Source: Armillaria gallica (Eukaryota > Basidiomycota > Agaricomycetes > Agaricales > Physalacriaceae). From it: a DNA stretch of 64,000 nucleotides. Under the pieces are notes generated by a model that was given only the letters and a program-made list of their open reading frames with translations, ran no database searches and was not told the origin of the DNA. The stretch lies in contig JBANDB010000015.1 in assembly GCA_037576215.1 (NCBI GenBank), forward strand, positions 992,001 through 1,056,000, given 5' to 3'. The first letter of the stretch is position 1; each line of letters begins with the position of its first letter. This document shows, in pieces, positions 11,797 to 23,450 of the stretch. The position numbers and the translations under genes were made by a program.

Positions 11797-13218
11797 GCTC
11801 TATCCAGACTACGATGAGCTAAAACTATCTCGAAAATTCTGGGACACTCACGAACAGAATGGTTTGTTGAAATAATCTTGCAGGTATGGAAGCATACAAG
11901 GGATCAGAGCACGAATACGGGATTGACGGAGTACGTGAGCGACGCAGTACGTAGTCAATCGAGTAAAGAAGAGAAAAGCGTGGCTACGGAAATTTAATGA
12001 TACGTACACGTGACTGATTACCAATAAACACGCGAGCCACGAGCTCGATATCCAACATGGTTGGTGGTAGATTAGGTTACGCTTGAAGAAGCGACGTGAA
12101 AATTGTGGACATCGAAGACAAGTGTTACATTGAACTTCTTTGCTTCCTGCGCCGCGCCGCACTGGGGCCTTCTCTTCCGGCGAACGACCCCGTTCCAATT
12201 GCTGGGCGACTCGTCTGGTAAATACAATTAGTTAAAAGAAGTTCCCACGATCTGTAGGGATTAAATAATCTTTCTGCCTTGAACAAGTTATATAAATTAA
12301 TGAACATAAATTATCGCCGTGTTTCTTGCGGAGTTACACTGGCACTGCAACGAAGAAAAAACGAAAGTACGCAGGAAATGTTTCCTTCTCACCACTGACT
12401 CAAATATCATAGCTATGAGTTCGCGGAGAAGAACATTGAAATGTGGCCCAAAATCGGAATGGATGTTTCTGCGCCATCACAGTCCATACAAACCTATGCA
12501 CAACCCTATCAAAGTCTAGATCCTTCGCAGCATTCCCTGTGTCCGGCACCCTGCATGTCAACACCGGCAAACTTGACCATGTCACGGCTGCTTTCAATAG
12601 GGTCCATTCATCTACCTCGTTGTTTGTCAACAAAGAGGTGATTACTGACACCCTCTGGAGTCTGGACAGTGGATAGGCGGCAACCCACTCATTATCTAGG
12701 AGTTCGATAACAGGCTCGGCACGGAGAGATTATGCCTGGCGATATGTAACGCCTGCAGAATCCTGCAATAAAACACTAGTGTCAAGTCGAGGGAAGCGAT
12801 CAATGACGATGATGATATCGTTTAATTCCATCCCCGGGAATATGACTCCAGCGATAATATGCAATCGGACGCGAGTCCAGGGAAGATTATTAATAAAACA
12901 CGCGAAGGTCTTGAAGTCGAATTATGTGGAAAAGGAAATCAAAGTCGACGTCACGGCTAAAGCATCCTTTGGGATGCTTTCGTTCGGGCGATGAGGACTC
13001 ATTATCAATGACCGGCAGGCTGCCAGGAGCAGATATTAAGGTGCGAAACAAGCATAGTCTCTACTGGGGCCGATAGATTTTCCGAAATGTGCGAGCAAAC
13101 AGAGTGATATCGCATAATACCCGGTATGACCGGGTATTGCCAAGTATTTGGTATTTTTGTCTCTGCACCAGCACCATAAAGATCGTCAAGTAGGTGGCAT
13201 TCTTAAACCGAAACACCG
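11797..13218. other. 1.4-kb gene-free stretch with a possible decayed coding region
   Basis: No intact gene. Minus-strand frame from about 12870 to 12400 reads as protein-like sequence (DRFPRLDTSVLLQDSAGVTY, a stop at about 12735, then VIELLDNEWVAAYPLSRLQ). It resembles the C half of an F-box/LRR protein but is too short and broken to be sure. A perfect inverted repeat near the right end is listed separately. Confidence 0.35.
13116..13138. promoter_or_regulatory. Perfect 10-bp inverted repeat with 3-bp spacer
   Basis: AATACCCGGT, then ATG, then ACCGGGTATT, 81 bp before the next start codon. It could be a dimeric regulator site (for example a zinc-cluster protein binding inverted CGG-type half-sites) or a hairpin in the 5' leader. 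Function is inference. Confidence 0.4.
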
Positions 13219-14148
13219 ATGTCGACTACAGTTGACTCGGATCTATGGCAGACAGTACTACCTGTTGAGCTGGTTCAGATGATCCTGCAAGGCATCGACC
13301 TGAACGACAAACGTACCCTCAGCGCGTGCGCTCTCATCGCTAAAGTTTGGACTCTGCCTTCGCAGATCCTCCTCTTCCACCGCATTACCATCACCACTTC
13401 CTCGGGTCTCTGTGCCAGCCCATATCTACTCCGATTCACGAGACATCTCATCACTGCGCACCCTTCCGGATGCGCCTCCCTAGACGCTCTGATCATGCAC
13501 GCCCCCAACGTCGAACATATCACGGTCATCAGTTCCTTGATACCCCAGCACACCGCCCGAGTTCTCGGGAACCACGGGAGAGTTTCCTCTATCACCCTTA
13601 GAGCCCTCGTGAATCCTTCAAATCAGCACCTATCGGCCATCCTCTCCGCGCTTGGCTCAAGCCTACGGCACGTACGCTTTGAAGGGCTCACGTCCGGTGA
13701 ATTCGCAGCGCTGCGTGATCCAGCAGTACAGCCTCTCCATGTCGAAACAGTAGATATCATAGAGTGCGATCTGAATTGGTTCAGAAGGTGTCTAGCTGTT
13801 TCCCTCCGGAACCTGCACACTCTACAAGTTGCCCTTATACATAACGCCGAGCACGAGGAATTGACGCGCTTCATGGATGAAGTGGACATGATCGAGAATC
13901 TTGTCGTCACGCGTCGAGGGTGTTGGCGCATCATCGCACACATCAGATCTCACCGGCGGTGGCGCGTCAGACGAGTGGAGGTGGGAATGAGTACTATCCA
14001 TCATGTCGCGCTGATGGATGAGTATCTCAGTATACTTGACACTGAGGTAACTGAGGAGATTTGTGTGAGAGTGAGTAAGGCGATACTGGTAGAGCTTATG
14101 GATGAGGTGGTCTGGAGGCAAGGATTTCGGAATTTGAAAAAAATATAG
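13219..14148 (+). CDS. Short F-box-type protein, intact
   Basis: 309 residues, single exon, ATG to TAG. An F-box-like opening (LPVELVQMILQGIDLNDKRT, about 15-34) continues into ACALIAKVW and LLFHRITI, the usual fungal pattern 'SLVCRSW ... LF ... I'. The rest is a weakly repetitive leucine-rich region without a named domain. It is shorter than, and on the other strand from, the two F-box genes to its left, and belongs to a different F-box subfamily that lacks the N-terminal cysteine pair and coiled coil. Role as a ubiquitin-ligase adaptor is inferred from the F-box alone. Confidence 0.75.
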   Translation: MSTTVDSDLWQTVLPVELVQMILQGIDLNDKRTLSACALIAKVWTLPSQILLFHRITITTSSGLCASPYLLRFTRHLITAHPSGCASLDALIMHAPNVEHITVISSLIPQHTARVLGNHGRVSSITLRALVNPSNQHLSAILSALGSSLRHVRFEGLTSGEFAALRDPAVQPLHVETVDIIECDLNWFRRCLAVSLRNLHTLQVALIHNAEHEELTRFMDEVDMIENLVVTRRGCWRIIAHIRSHRRWRVRRVEVGMSTIHHVALMDEYLSILDTEVTEEICVRVSKAILVELMDEVVWRQGFRNLKKI

Positions 14149-14963
14149 GGTCACCGGTGTCACTGGACGTTCTGTGCCTCGGGACGAGGTAGCACTGCAG
14201 AGCCTTGAGCATCGTGGGGTCCAGTGCATTGCAGACTAGAGCCAAAAGCACAGAGTCTGATTACGCTTTGTTAGGGATTATCATAAATGATGTGAAATCA
14301 ATATGAACCTCGTAATATTTTTTCTCTCAGTATATCATAGCTAGACGACCTCTAGGGTAACCATACGACGCATTATGCGCCACGCGTGAAGCTTCAAGAG
14401 TAGGTTCTCCGGTTCTATCTGCTGAGGACCCGTAGTGAGCAGAGCAACGCCATCAGACAAAGAAGGTATGCGCACCGTAGTCTGAGGTAGCAACATATTT
14501 GACTGCTATTTAAGCCGATGACGACTGAATCTGAGCCTAACGAACGACATATCCGATGTGATTATCGTCGTTCAGTACGCTGTATTGTACCTTTACTGCC
14601 TTGCTCGGAGGCTCGATAATTGTTGGCTTTCTTGATTATCGTGGTAAAGCACCAACAAGCCAAAATGTATCAAGGAAACGAAGATCAAGTCTTGACAACG
14701 GTAACCGTAACAATTTGAGACGAAGCGGAGTCACCTAGAGTAAGATGAGTCAGCGATTCAGGGGCCCGGGCCGATGCTATTCCGAGCAGAAACAAAGCGC
14801 ACTACGGTCGAGTCAGAAATTCTAACACCGTTAGCCACGCTACTCAGTACAAGTACATCAGCTCTCACGGCCTCTGTATCCTTCTCCAGGCTCCAACTTG
14901 TCTCAACCTCCGATCACACCGATAACTGCAGCCAAACAAGAACTCCTTTCTAGTACTTAGTCT
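14149..14963. other. Intergenic, no gene seen
   Basis: About 815 bp between convergent genes. No coding signal or repeat recognised. Confidence 0.5.
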
Positions 14964-16648
14964 CTATAATATTCGTGGTCGAATAACTACGTTCAAATCG
15001 CCTCGGGGAGGCATTGCGCCCACTCCCATTCGATCGGTGCAAAGTTCGACAGCAGGCTGCGGTCCCTTCTCGCTGTCTATTTCTATCTTTGTATGCATCA
15101 GTAACAGAGTTAGAAAAATCTTTAGCTCTGACAATGCAAAATGTCTAGCCGGCCGTCAGCTACTCAATCATAAAGTCGAGAAGAAACACTAACCTGCCCT
15201 CGCAGATAGAAACACCACCTCCAAAAGGTATCGAATGGTCCTTGATCTCTTTACCATCTTTGAATAGCCTCTGACCCGCGTCGATTTTAAGATACCGATC
15301 AGGAATGAACTTGTGTGCGTCCTCGTGGATCTCTTCGTCCAGATGCACTGCCCTCGTCACGCAGACCACTCGTGTATCCTCCTTGAGCTCATACCCAGCC
15401 AAAACCGTATCCTTGGTGACTCTCCGAATGGAGAACGTTGAGGTAGTCATCCGTAATGTCTCCTTGATCGTGGAAACGAGCAATGGCATAGAGGCGGATA
15501 TTATCCAGTCATTGTTCTCTGGAATTGCTGGCCGAACCTTGTCAATTTCCGCAACGAGAGGCGCCAGACCGAGTCCATTTGGATGCTGTTGCAAGGAGAG
15601 CACGATCACCCAAAACGCCACCATTATTGCATTAGCTTCTAGCGCCCATAACTCCATACCCAAGGAGATGGCAACATCTTTCCTGTTCTATCCTTACGGT
15701 CAGCACTGTGAATACGAGCACATACTTAAGCACGTACCCAGCCAGCCCCTTCAGCATGTGTTGATATCCAATCAATCAATTTATAGGCGTCTTCATAGGG
15801 CCCCTGCGCGATGTACTTGTCAATAACATCCACAACACCTTCCCAAGCCTTCCTCGCGTCCTTTACCAAGAAGTATGGCATCTCGCCTGCAATGAGATGG
15901 AACTTATTGTCAAACACACGAAAGGCTGGGTAAGTCTCCTTCACCGGGAACTTGGTCCCGAAGAACGCACACGCCGCCGCGTCATACGACGCCGACAGGA
16001 TGAATTTACTCAGGAGTGCCTTACCCTTCGCAGTCCTCGTCGTGAGGGACTCGATAATGGATTTTTCTGCGAGTTCGGCATAACGGGAGAGAAGAACGGG
16101 AATAGCAGTTTGCGAGAGGAGCCGGTGGTGCATAGGGAAGTATTCCTGCTGCATGAATGCACTATAAGCAGCTTCGTGGGATATTTCGAAAACTGTTTTG
16201 GACATTTCTTTGCGGATGGGCGTGAATTCAAAGGTCTGTTCGCTGCGTAAGCCAGGTCATAACAATAGGAGTGCAAAGTTGTGTACCTTTGAATCACGAT
16301 AGACCGCGCTGATGAGCTGTATGGCCAATGACACGTTTAGGTAAGGGTTCGCAGACTGGTAACAGGCATACGCACATTAGATGAAGTGATATAAGTCATC
16401 TTTTTGCCAGCGGCCACCACACTGAACATGGGCCCAAAGCGCGCAGTACAATCAGCGAAGAAAGCATCAGGGTTTTTACCCATACTGATAGCCGAGCCCA
16501 ACCATGGTAATATATACGGAACCGTGGGGGCCTGTAACGACCGAGACAGTTGCGACCTTCGGTGCAGCGCGAACAAGACGAGAATGACTATTCCTGATAG
16601 CAGTACAGGTCTTTCTTGCCAGATATCTTGGAGGAAGTGGTAGATCAT
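14964..16648 (-). CDS. Cytochrome P450, CYP7/CYP8-like type
   Basis: 491-residue P450 from five exons on the minus strand: 16648-16376, 16316-16287, 16235-15738, 15687-15194, 15144-14964. An N-terminal membrane anchor (LLSGIVILVLFAL, about 17-29) is followed by a proline-bearing hinge. The K-helix ExxR is K-E-T-L-R; the heme loop is FGGGVSICEGR with its cysteine ligand, split by the last intron (GTTAGT donor) after CEG. The I-helix reads LWALEANAIMVAFW, lacking the usual acidic-Thr pair; CYP7/CYP8 relatives share this ANxxxxxFW form. It ends VGAMPPRGDLNVVIRPRIL. The enzyme probably sits on the ER, needs a P450 reductase, and may act on a sterol-like or fatty substrate; the reaction is unknown. 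No biosynthetic cluster surrounds it. Exon 2 is only 30 bp. Confidence 0.88.
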
Positions 16649-17612
16649 GACATCCAGGTCGTAAGGGCGATTGCAAAATAGAATTTCGGAAATGTTTATA
16701 GCCCTGAGCTGTATGATGATTATCAATCAATCAATCAATCAAGGTTGGGCTCTTTCCGCGACCCGGAGCATATAAAAAAGCGGCTTGCCAGGCTATTTGA
16801 CTGTCCACTGGGTCCACCAGTCACACCGCTGGAAACATCAATCACGACTGCTCTGCTCTGTTGTGGAACTCACGAAAATGTTCCCATTCTTGTGCAAGAA
16901 AGAGGAAGAGAAACTAAATCCCACACAAACCAAGGCTACGCCCGGCTCTGCGGCCCGTGTCAATCTCCCAATACATGGAAGTATTTGAGGCTACCCGAAT
17001 GCCCTTGCGAACACCAAACTGTGGCTTGTGCTGGGACGTGTCCAAAGTATTCATGTGACTCTGAAAGAATATAAGTAAGAGCCAATATTCATTGCTTGGC
17101 TTCGCGTTCCTCTTCCCGAACCGAAGAGGGATGATCTGTCACGCAAAACAGCAGAATGGATTCTTAGATCGCAATGGCTCCAATCATCATGCATCAACGA
17201 GGTAGAATCGACTTGGAGGGATATGGTGATATAAAGCAACCACCGCAGAAGCCAATGTATAGACGCGTGATGATCATAGCGAAAATTATCCGAGCTGTGG
17301 ACGTTCCAAATTTAAACAATTGATGATGGATGTGAGCCTTTAGGGCGGCACAAATGAACTAACCTCGTGTCGAAGCCCTGTCAAGAGTTGAAGATAATTG
17401 TAGGACAAGAAATTCACTGTCATCGAAGGATTGTGCAGATAACGGTGCTGGCGTGGGTGTTGTTGACGGGAAACGAACGTCCCGGTACTCCGGTCCGGTT
17501 CTCCTTAGTGAAGTTTGGCACAAACATGAGTGGTCTCCTTCCGACCGCACATCTAGGCTTTGGCTGCCCGCCCATATAATCATCGGACACGCTACAAAGT
17601 GACAGGACCAGC
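16649..17612. other. Intergenic between divergent P450 and F-box loci
   Basis: Nearly 1 kb. It holds an ATCA tetranucleotide repeat (16721-16742) and a plus-strand TATA-like TATAAAAA at 16771-16778. Short plus-strand frames follow the TATA (for example from ATG 16878), but none could be joined into a recognisable protein. Confidence 0.45.
16721..16742. repeat. (ATCA)5 microsatellite
   Basis: Uninterrupted ATCA copies, about 75-95 bp upstream of the P450 start codon, in its probable promoter. Confidence 0.8.
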
Positions 17613-18574
17613 ATGGACTCTCAGAAAGCAATCGCTCGAATACCGCCCGAGATCTTCTCCGCGATATTTTCCCTGGTACCAAACGACCACTCGCTACACG
17701 TTACTCAAGGCCTTTGGCCCCTTGGCCGTGTATGCAGCTTCTGGCGTTCAATTCTTCTATCGGATCCTACTTTATGGACTCATCTCAACATCTCGGGCTG
17801 CCTGCCTGCTACTCCGGTCCAGCAGGACTACCTGTGCAGTCGTTATCCGTGGAGACCACGACTCCTTTCTGAATACCTCTCGAGGTCTGCTAACCTCTCT
17901 CTCCACATCGCCATCGCTCACGCGCACGAGGTGTTCGGTGATCTCAACGTCAAAATGTTCTACCAAACGCTTTACGCACAATCGCATCGTTTCGCGTCAC
18001 TTTCCCACTGCACTTCCGAGACGATGAGGATGTCTACATTGCCAGATGTCTTCGACTTCCCAAACCTCAGGCATCTCAGGGTTACATTGCCTATTTCCTT
18101 CCCTTTCTCTTTGTTTTCCACGCCCTCACTAGAGACTTGTCGTATCAGGTTTGATGACTACTATTCACCTCCCTCCCCTAACCAACGTCCTCCGGTACAA
18201 TGCCCCACCAATCTGCGCGAGCTCATACTCAAAGCAGGGACACCGCAATGAGCGAAGTACCTATCGCCGCTTTTCAGCTTGCAACGGCTCCTCTCACATC
18301 CCTCACTATTGATGACCTAGCTCTCCCTCCCTCCACCATTCAGACTCTGCCTCAAGCACAAAAGCTGTGTATCACCACTCGCAGGATATCCTCGAAAGAA
18401 TCCATTAGTTCGCTCGTCCAGTTAATAGAGCATCGTTTGGACTGTGGCATAACGCAACATGTCTTTTTCAGTGGATATATTTACGAACACTGTGATGATC
18501 TGGTGTTCTGGAGAAGGATAGACGCTTTAAATGCAAGGAAAGAGGTTACCATCACGCTCAGGTCTTTCAAATGA
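17613..18574 (+). pseudogene. F-box protein gene with a frameshift
   Basis: ATG 17613 opens a clear F-box protein: ARIPPEIFSAIFSLVPND, then GRVCSFWRSILLSDPTLWT, then leucine-rich sequence. The frame ends at TGA 18249-18251 after LRELILKAGTPQ. Sequence of the same LRR type continues at once in another frame (SEVPIAAFQLATAPLTSL, TIDDLAL) to a stop at 18572-18574. The change equals loss of one base (or gain of two) near 18240-18250. No intron with usable splice sites spans it. An ATG overlaps the stop (ATGA), but reinitiation to make a second protein is unlikely in a fungus. A sequencing error is possible. Confidence 0.72.
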
Positions 18575-18929
18575 GCCGTTGACTTTGTAGGCGAGTTCGG
18601 TTCACATTCAGTATATGCACTGATGAGCTTCTGCAGAGTCAAATGAAAATCATCTCGGGTTTCGCTTTTCGCCCTGAGGGTATGGCATGTTTTGGGACTA
18701 CCCCGTGGTCGCGTGCGACGTTCTTCGAATTCTAGTGAGCCGGCTGGTCTATCTCTTCATGGACGACGAAGCAGAGCGATGGGATTGTTTACTGGGTGTT
18801 ACTTTCCTTTTTATCTGTCCGACGTATCTTGGGGGGGGGCAGTGGCCTGCTGATAGTACGTATGCACAGCCATCCAACCTGTTTCGTTGCTGATTTTCCG
18901 CTACGTAGGTCTGACTGTATGTTAGCAGC

Positions 18930-20380
18930 ATCCAATGATGTGTCAAGCATTTCGAAGAAGGTTCTCCGCAGGTAATTCTTCCCGAATTTGGCTTTCCTCC
19001 TTTCCTTACGCTTACGCCATCTTCTCTGGGACTTCGTCTAGCAACGACAGCACCTGCCTCGTGACTCCCGAGGTCACCTAAGGACCTTACCATATTTTGT
19101 ATGTCACATATGCACTCGTCTTTGTCGTCGGTTTGCTCATCGCTCCATCGGGGGTGAAATCGTGCGTCAAAATATTACCGGGGGACAAGCTGGAATCCCT
19201 CTTGAGGTTCCTGTGCGTAGGATCAACCGTCCTGCTTGTAGGTCGACTTCATTGACATCAGCACCTGCAACCCCGTTCAAGTCTGGGTCGATGCCTGGCA
19301 CGCAAATGCTACTGGTTACTACGCTGGTACATTGCGGAAACCACCGTAAATCTTCTTTAGATATGACGGTGCATCCTGATTGACATAAACTTCTTAGTTT
19401 GCCCTTTCCGGAGGCAGCGGAGACGGCGGTCCAAGCAGTGGAGTTGGGGGCCCTGGAGGTGAAACTGGAGCGGGAAGTCTTAGTGACGACATTAGCGCCC
19501 CGATTACTTCCAGCACTAGTGATTTAGATGCCCCCACCCAGACGGTCGCTGCGACGTCAACTAGCTTGAGTGCTTATGACGGAGCGGGCTCACCATCGGC
19601 CACTCAGGCGCTCAATCAGGCTGTGGACGACAACACTTTCCTTCGTGGTGTCTAGCAGTCGGAATACGGTGTTACCCTTATTCACTGACAGTTGCTGACG
19701 GTTCATTTGCATAGTGGGGACGGACACTTGATGATGTACTCCATCGTCCCCGGATGGTGTACGTCTTTCACCGCGTTTGATTTAGTCTAGGCAAATTCAT
19801 CAGCGATGATGTAGATCCTGGCCAAACCCAGCATTTTCACATCAAAGCGTACCCCGAAAGCTATATAGCTGCTGACGGCACTTTCCTTGCTGGCGGAAGC
19901 GCAGTACAGTAGGTTTCCTTGACGTCGAGTAACTCGCGGTCCCCCTGATTCTTGAACTACTCAGCACTGGACAATTCTTCTTCGATTGATGCCGTTGCTG
20001 CCAGTTCCATCTCGTGGCCCAACTCTGTTAGCAATGATGGTAGGCATATTTATATCAATACCTAGTCTCTTTGCTAAGACCTCTCAGATGATATGTAATA
20101 TCCCTACCGTGAGTTTTCTGCTTTCGCGTCTAGTCGGGAATTTACATATTTTCAGAATCGGCTACTGGCTATGACGCTACTGTGTATATCCTGATCCAAT
20201 CATCATGCTACTACCTAACTTTTTACGACAGATGGACATTACCTGGGTTGGTGATGATATCACTGACGGACTCATCGGTTCTATTACTGTTCCTCTCAAC
20301 ATGTATGTTACGTCAATGCTTTTGAACCGTACTAACTCGCTTCTAGGACTTACGAGAGCCCCGAAGTTAGCACACAGTAA
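18930..20380 (+). pseudogene. Decayed secreted intradiol ring-cleavage dioxygenase gene
   Basis: Fragments in order match fungal extracellular intradiol dioxygenases (catechol-type aromatic ring cleavage, non-heme iron). CLVTPEVT lies at 19050-19079 and GPYHI just after. GEIVRQNITGGQAGIPLE is at about 19154-19205, CNPVQVWVDAWHANATGYY at about 19266-19322, a Gly/Ser-rich stretch at about 19400-19560, and DDNTFLRG at 19628-19650. YSIVPGW is near 19740, HFHIKAYPES at 19832-19861, GQFFFD near 19972, and DITWVGDDITDGLIGSIT at about 20232-20285. It ends at TAA 20378. Damage: TAA at 19080-19082 replaces the expected codon in TPEVTxGPY; the intron after GPYHI lacks an AG acceptor; another apparent intron is only about 29-35 bp; frame is lost after YYAG and after FFFD. 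The 5' start was not found. Confidence 0.8.
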
Positions 20381-20849
20381 GCTGCTTTCGACGTCGAGGA
20401 ATATGAAGCGGAGGGCTGACTCCCTGAAGCTTCTTTGTCGGCGTAAAAGGTGACGGCCTTGATCTTGTTATTCATTTCTACCTGAAAAATAAACGTTTCT
20501 GCTTTCCTGTCTACTGCCAGCCTTAATATTAAGCGCTCTTCCTTATTATCATGACAAAATAACAACAAAATAATGCAATCGGAATGAGCGAGTTGTAACT
20601 GGTCTGAAATTGACCGATGAAAAAATATGAAGACTAGTTTTTTGTCGTACTATGCAGTATTTAACATATGTGAGGCCAAAGATTGACGCTATTCAGTAGT
20701 CGTTCGCTGTTTTCGTGAGTAATTTTTGTAACTGATGATTATAAAGCTGCTACGCGCGTCGATCAAATCCACGTGTTGCGCTTACCTCTGTACTACCACC
20801 ATCACCATCACTGATTCTACATGCTGCTTCCATAGCTAGGATTTTCCCT

Positions 20850-22223
20850 ATGGACTGCAAGATATGCGAGCTGAAGCAGCGACAATTTTATTGTGAAAAT
20901 TGCCTTAAGACACAGTACGATTCAATTTCTTTTCTGAATCGTCGCTTACTCCAATTTCTAGCATTCGTGACTTCCGCATTCAAACGCAACGTTTTGCTGC
21001 CGACCGCGATGAGCAAGTAGCAAAGTCATCTAGGGCCCTTGATGGCTTCAATGCGTCTCGAATGCGCCGGGCCAACATCTCCGACATCCAGAGCAGCGTA
21101 GACGAGCTGACGAATGGGCTTGCTAAGCTGCGAAAGGATAACGAGAAGAGTATTTGGATGTTCTTTTGAAAACTTGAGCGCTGGTCTGACATCCAGCAGA
21201 ACGGGATCGTCTCCGAGCGCTGCGTGAAACGCTAGCTACGCGTCGACAAACACTTTCAGCTGCCAAACTCCAGCCGCAGCCCAGTATTACACATCAAGCC
21301 TCCCGTGAAGCTCAAGAGCTCAAAGCTTTGTCGGTTACCATTGCCCGTGCTCGTTCGGGGCTCGTTCAAGAGCTCGTTGAAGTCTTCAACGTCGTAGAGG
21401 TGGGCGGCCGCCCGCCCATTGGGGGAAAGGCTGGTACAAAGGGTGAATGGACCATCGGCGACCTGATTCTACCAGTCCCAGGCGATATACGTCGTGAGTA
21501 TAGGTGCTCTTCTTTCTTATATACCGCTTATTGTTACCCAGGCTATCCACCCGACCATATAAATGCCGTAATCACCCACACGATACATTTCGTCTCACTT
21601 CTTACTCTCTACCTCGGAGTCAAGCTTCCTTTTGAGATCCATTGGACAGGGAAGAAGCTTGGAGTGGGACAGCCGTGGATTGGCGCAGGAAGAGGAAGTG
21701 AACATGGCGGCTGGGCAAAGTACGTTTCTTCATCTTGTTTTCTATCTTGTACCGACACGTAATCAGATGGCACACAATACATCCCCTACACCTATCATCG
21801 GCTACACTATCAGCGACTACCCCCACTAGTACAAAGAACATACCCATAACATCTGAATCCTACCTCGAGCCAGATCCCGAACCTCAAGCGTCGTTCACGA
21901 CGGCCCTTGCCATGCTCCTCTACAATGTCTCCTACCTCGCCTACACCCAAAACGTCGACGTCCCGCTCAACCAAGCGGGCGATGTTCTGAGTAATCTGTG
22001 GAGTGTCTGTTGCAGCAGTGACCTTGGAAAGAGATCTCACGAGACGAACCCGTTCCTCCCACCACCTACGCCGGCTGGGTTTGGCTTAGATTTTATGCAG
22101 CTTCTCCAGGCAACCACTGCGAACCCCGCGTCGAGAGTACGTGCACATAAGGCTAGAAAGAGAGTTGAGAAGTTGCCAGAGGTAGACGAGGATGGATGGG
22201 ATATTATTGAAGACACGACGTGA
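20850..22223 (+). CDS. ATG14: Autophagy protein Atg14 / Vps38-like PI3-kinase complex subunit
   Basis: 393 residues from five exons: 20850-20914, 20962-21149, 21200-21493, 21542-21719, 21767-22223. The N-terminus has the paired cysteine motif of Atg14, C-K-I-C (residues 3-6) and C-E-N-C (15-18). A long coiled coil follows (about 25-125: RDFRIQTQRFAADRDEQ ... ELKALSVTIARARSGL), then the conserved UVRAG/Atg14 domain (VVEVGGRPPIGGKAG, LILPVPGDIRR, HTIHFVSLLTLYLGVKLPF). The last exon has TALAMLLYNVSYLAYTQNVDVPLNQAG. Atg14 targets the Vps34-Vps15-Vps30 complex to the autophagosome assembly site. The cysteine pairs and coiled coil favour Atg14 over Vps38, but separating them needs a tree. The gene is intact, although its neighbours on both sides are decayed. 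Confidence 0.85.
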
Positions 22224-22356
22224 TCACCTGAGATGCAGGTGAATAATTGGAAGCCTGCTATCATTCCCTACAACGATCACCAGGTCTTATCCTCCATTCG
22301 AAGTCCTTCGCTCGTGTTCCACTTTCATCGGTATCGGGAATCCGCTCGAAAGTTGC

Positions 22357-23450
22357 TCACCGATAGTCCTCAGGCATGTCTTCAATGTACTTGTTGAAGT
22401 GAAATGGTGTCCTATACTTCCCCGTGTAATCTGACATCGGCCTCGGAGTCTGCTTCCTCCTCCATTTCTCATTTGCTAGATTGGACCTCGTGGCGCTAAT
22501 GTCAGAGCATTGACGGGTGATCTCCGTCTCCTTTGCGTCGCTCATATCGGGTTCCCTGATCATCGCGTATACGAAATCTATGATGACGGGAGTTCTGTTG
22601 GTGGCTCGGAGGATGATGTTGCCAATGTGGATGTCGTTGTGCAGGACGCACATTCATCCTTGATATTACGGAAAGCATCCATTACTTGGTCTGAAATCGT
22701 ATCCGCCGCGTCCAGGGCCATGTTGATACCGGGTTTGAGCGAATTTCATGTTGGTCCCTTGGATGTAGTCGACAGCGATGCCGGGAATAAAGGCTGTGAT
22801 AGGATGAAGAGGCGCGGTAGATATTGGAAGGCGAACGGTCCCGTAAAAGCGGGGAATGACGTGTCCTTGTAGACAGCGTAAGAGGCGATAATCATCGACC
22901 TCACACTTCTGGTGATACAGTTTTCGGTACCATGTTGATATTCCCCACATCCAGTCCTCCCATGTATAGATATCGGGTAGCTGCCCCCGCTTATGTATAT
23001 CGTCCTCGAGGAGTTCCAGCCAGTCAGGAACGTCTGCTAAATGAATCTTTTCCACGACATGACGCAGTCTATTCTTGATAGAAAGGGACCAAGGGAGTCC
23101 ATCGGATTTCATTCGTGGGCTATTGCGAAAACCAAACCGACGGTCGTTCAGCTTTAGAATAAATTGACCATAGGAAGGCGCTGTGCCAAGTAGAACAACG
23201 GAACAAGTGAACGGCACGAAACGCTCCAGAGCCGTAGCAACAAGGGGCTGAAAAATGTCAGTCTCGAGCTTGGTACTGGAGGTATAGTTTCGACCCGGGT
23301 CGATAGAATGTATTGCTGTCTCTGAAGGCAAGGTTGAGTAAGGGTCTTGAACAGTACGACAGGCTTACATTCGAACTTCCCCTGGGGTAGCAGTCACCAT
23401 CGTACAACCATTCCTAGAGCTTTGCGAATTTAAGTTATTAATACTGGCTG
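22357..23450 (-). pseudogene. Kinase-like (protein-kinase fold) gene, frameshifted
   Basis: Minus-strand sequence matches a large fungal family of protein-kinase-like proteins. From about 23316 to 22745 one frame reads TAIHSIDPGRNY ... ILKLNDRRFG ... YRLLRCLQGHVIPRFYGTV ... DYIQGTNM. From about 22740 to 22650 the homologous sequence is in another frame (SLKPGINMALDAADTI, MDAFRNIKDE). It then returns to the first frame with CVLHNDIHIGNIILRATNR and TPVIIDFVYAMIREPD. The catalytic loop is present as H-N-D-I-H-x-x-N; the metal-binding DFG is DFV. Two compensating one-base indels about 95 bp apart break the frame, and TAA and TGA stops lie between in the main frame. A preceding exon (WLYDGDCYPRGSSN, 23374-23415) with a GTAAGC donor probably belongs; exons further upstream are unclear. 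Function, if any, unknown. Confidence 0.65.

Noticed and set aside
16745..17239. Small gene behind the TATA-like box at 16771
   Set aside because: Frames are short and cannot be joined by convincing introns; no family match.
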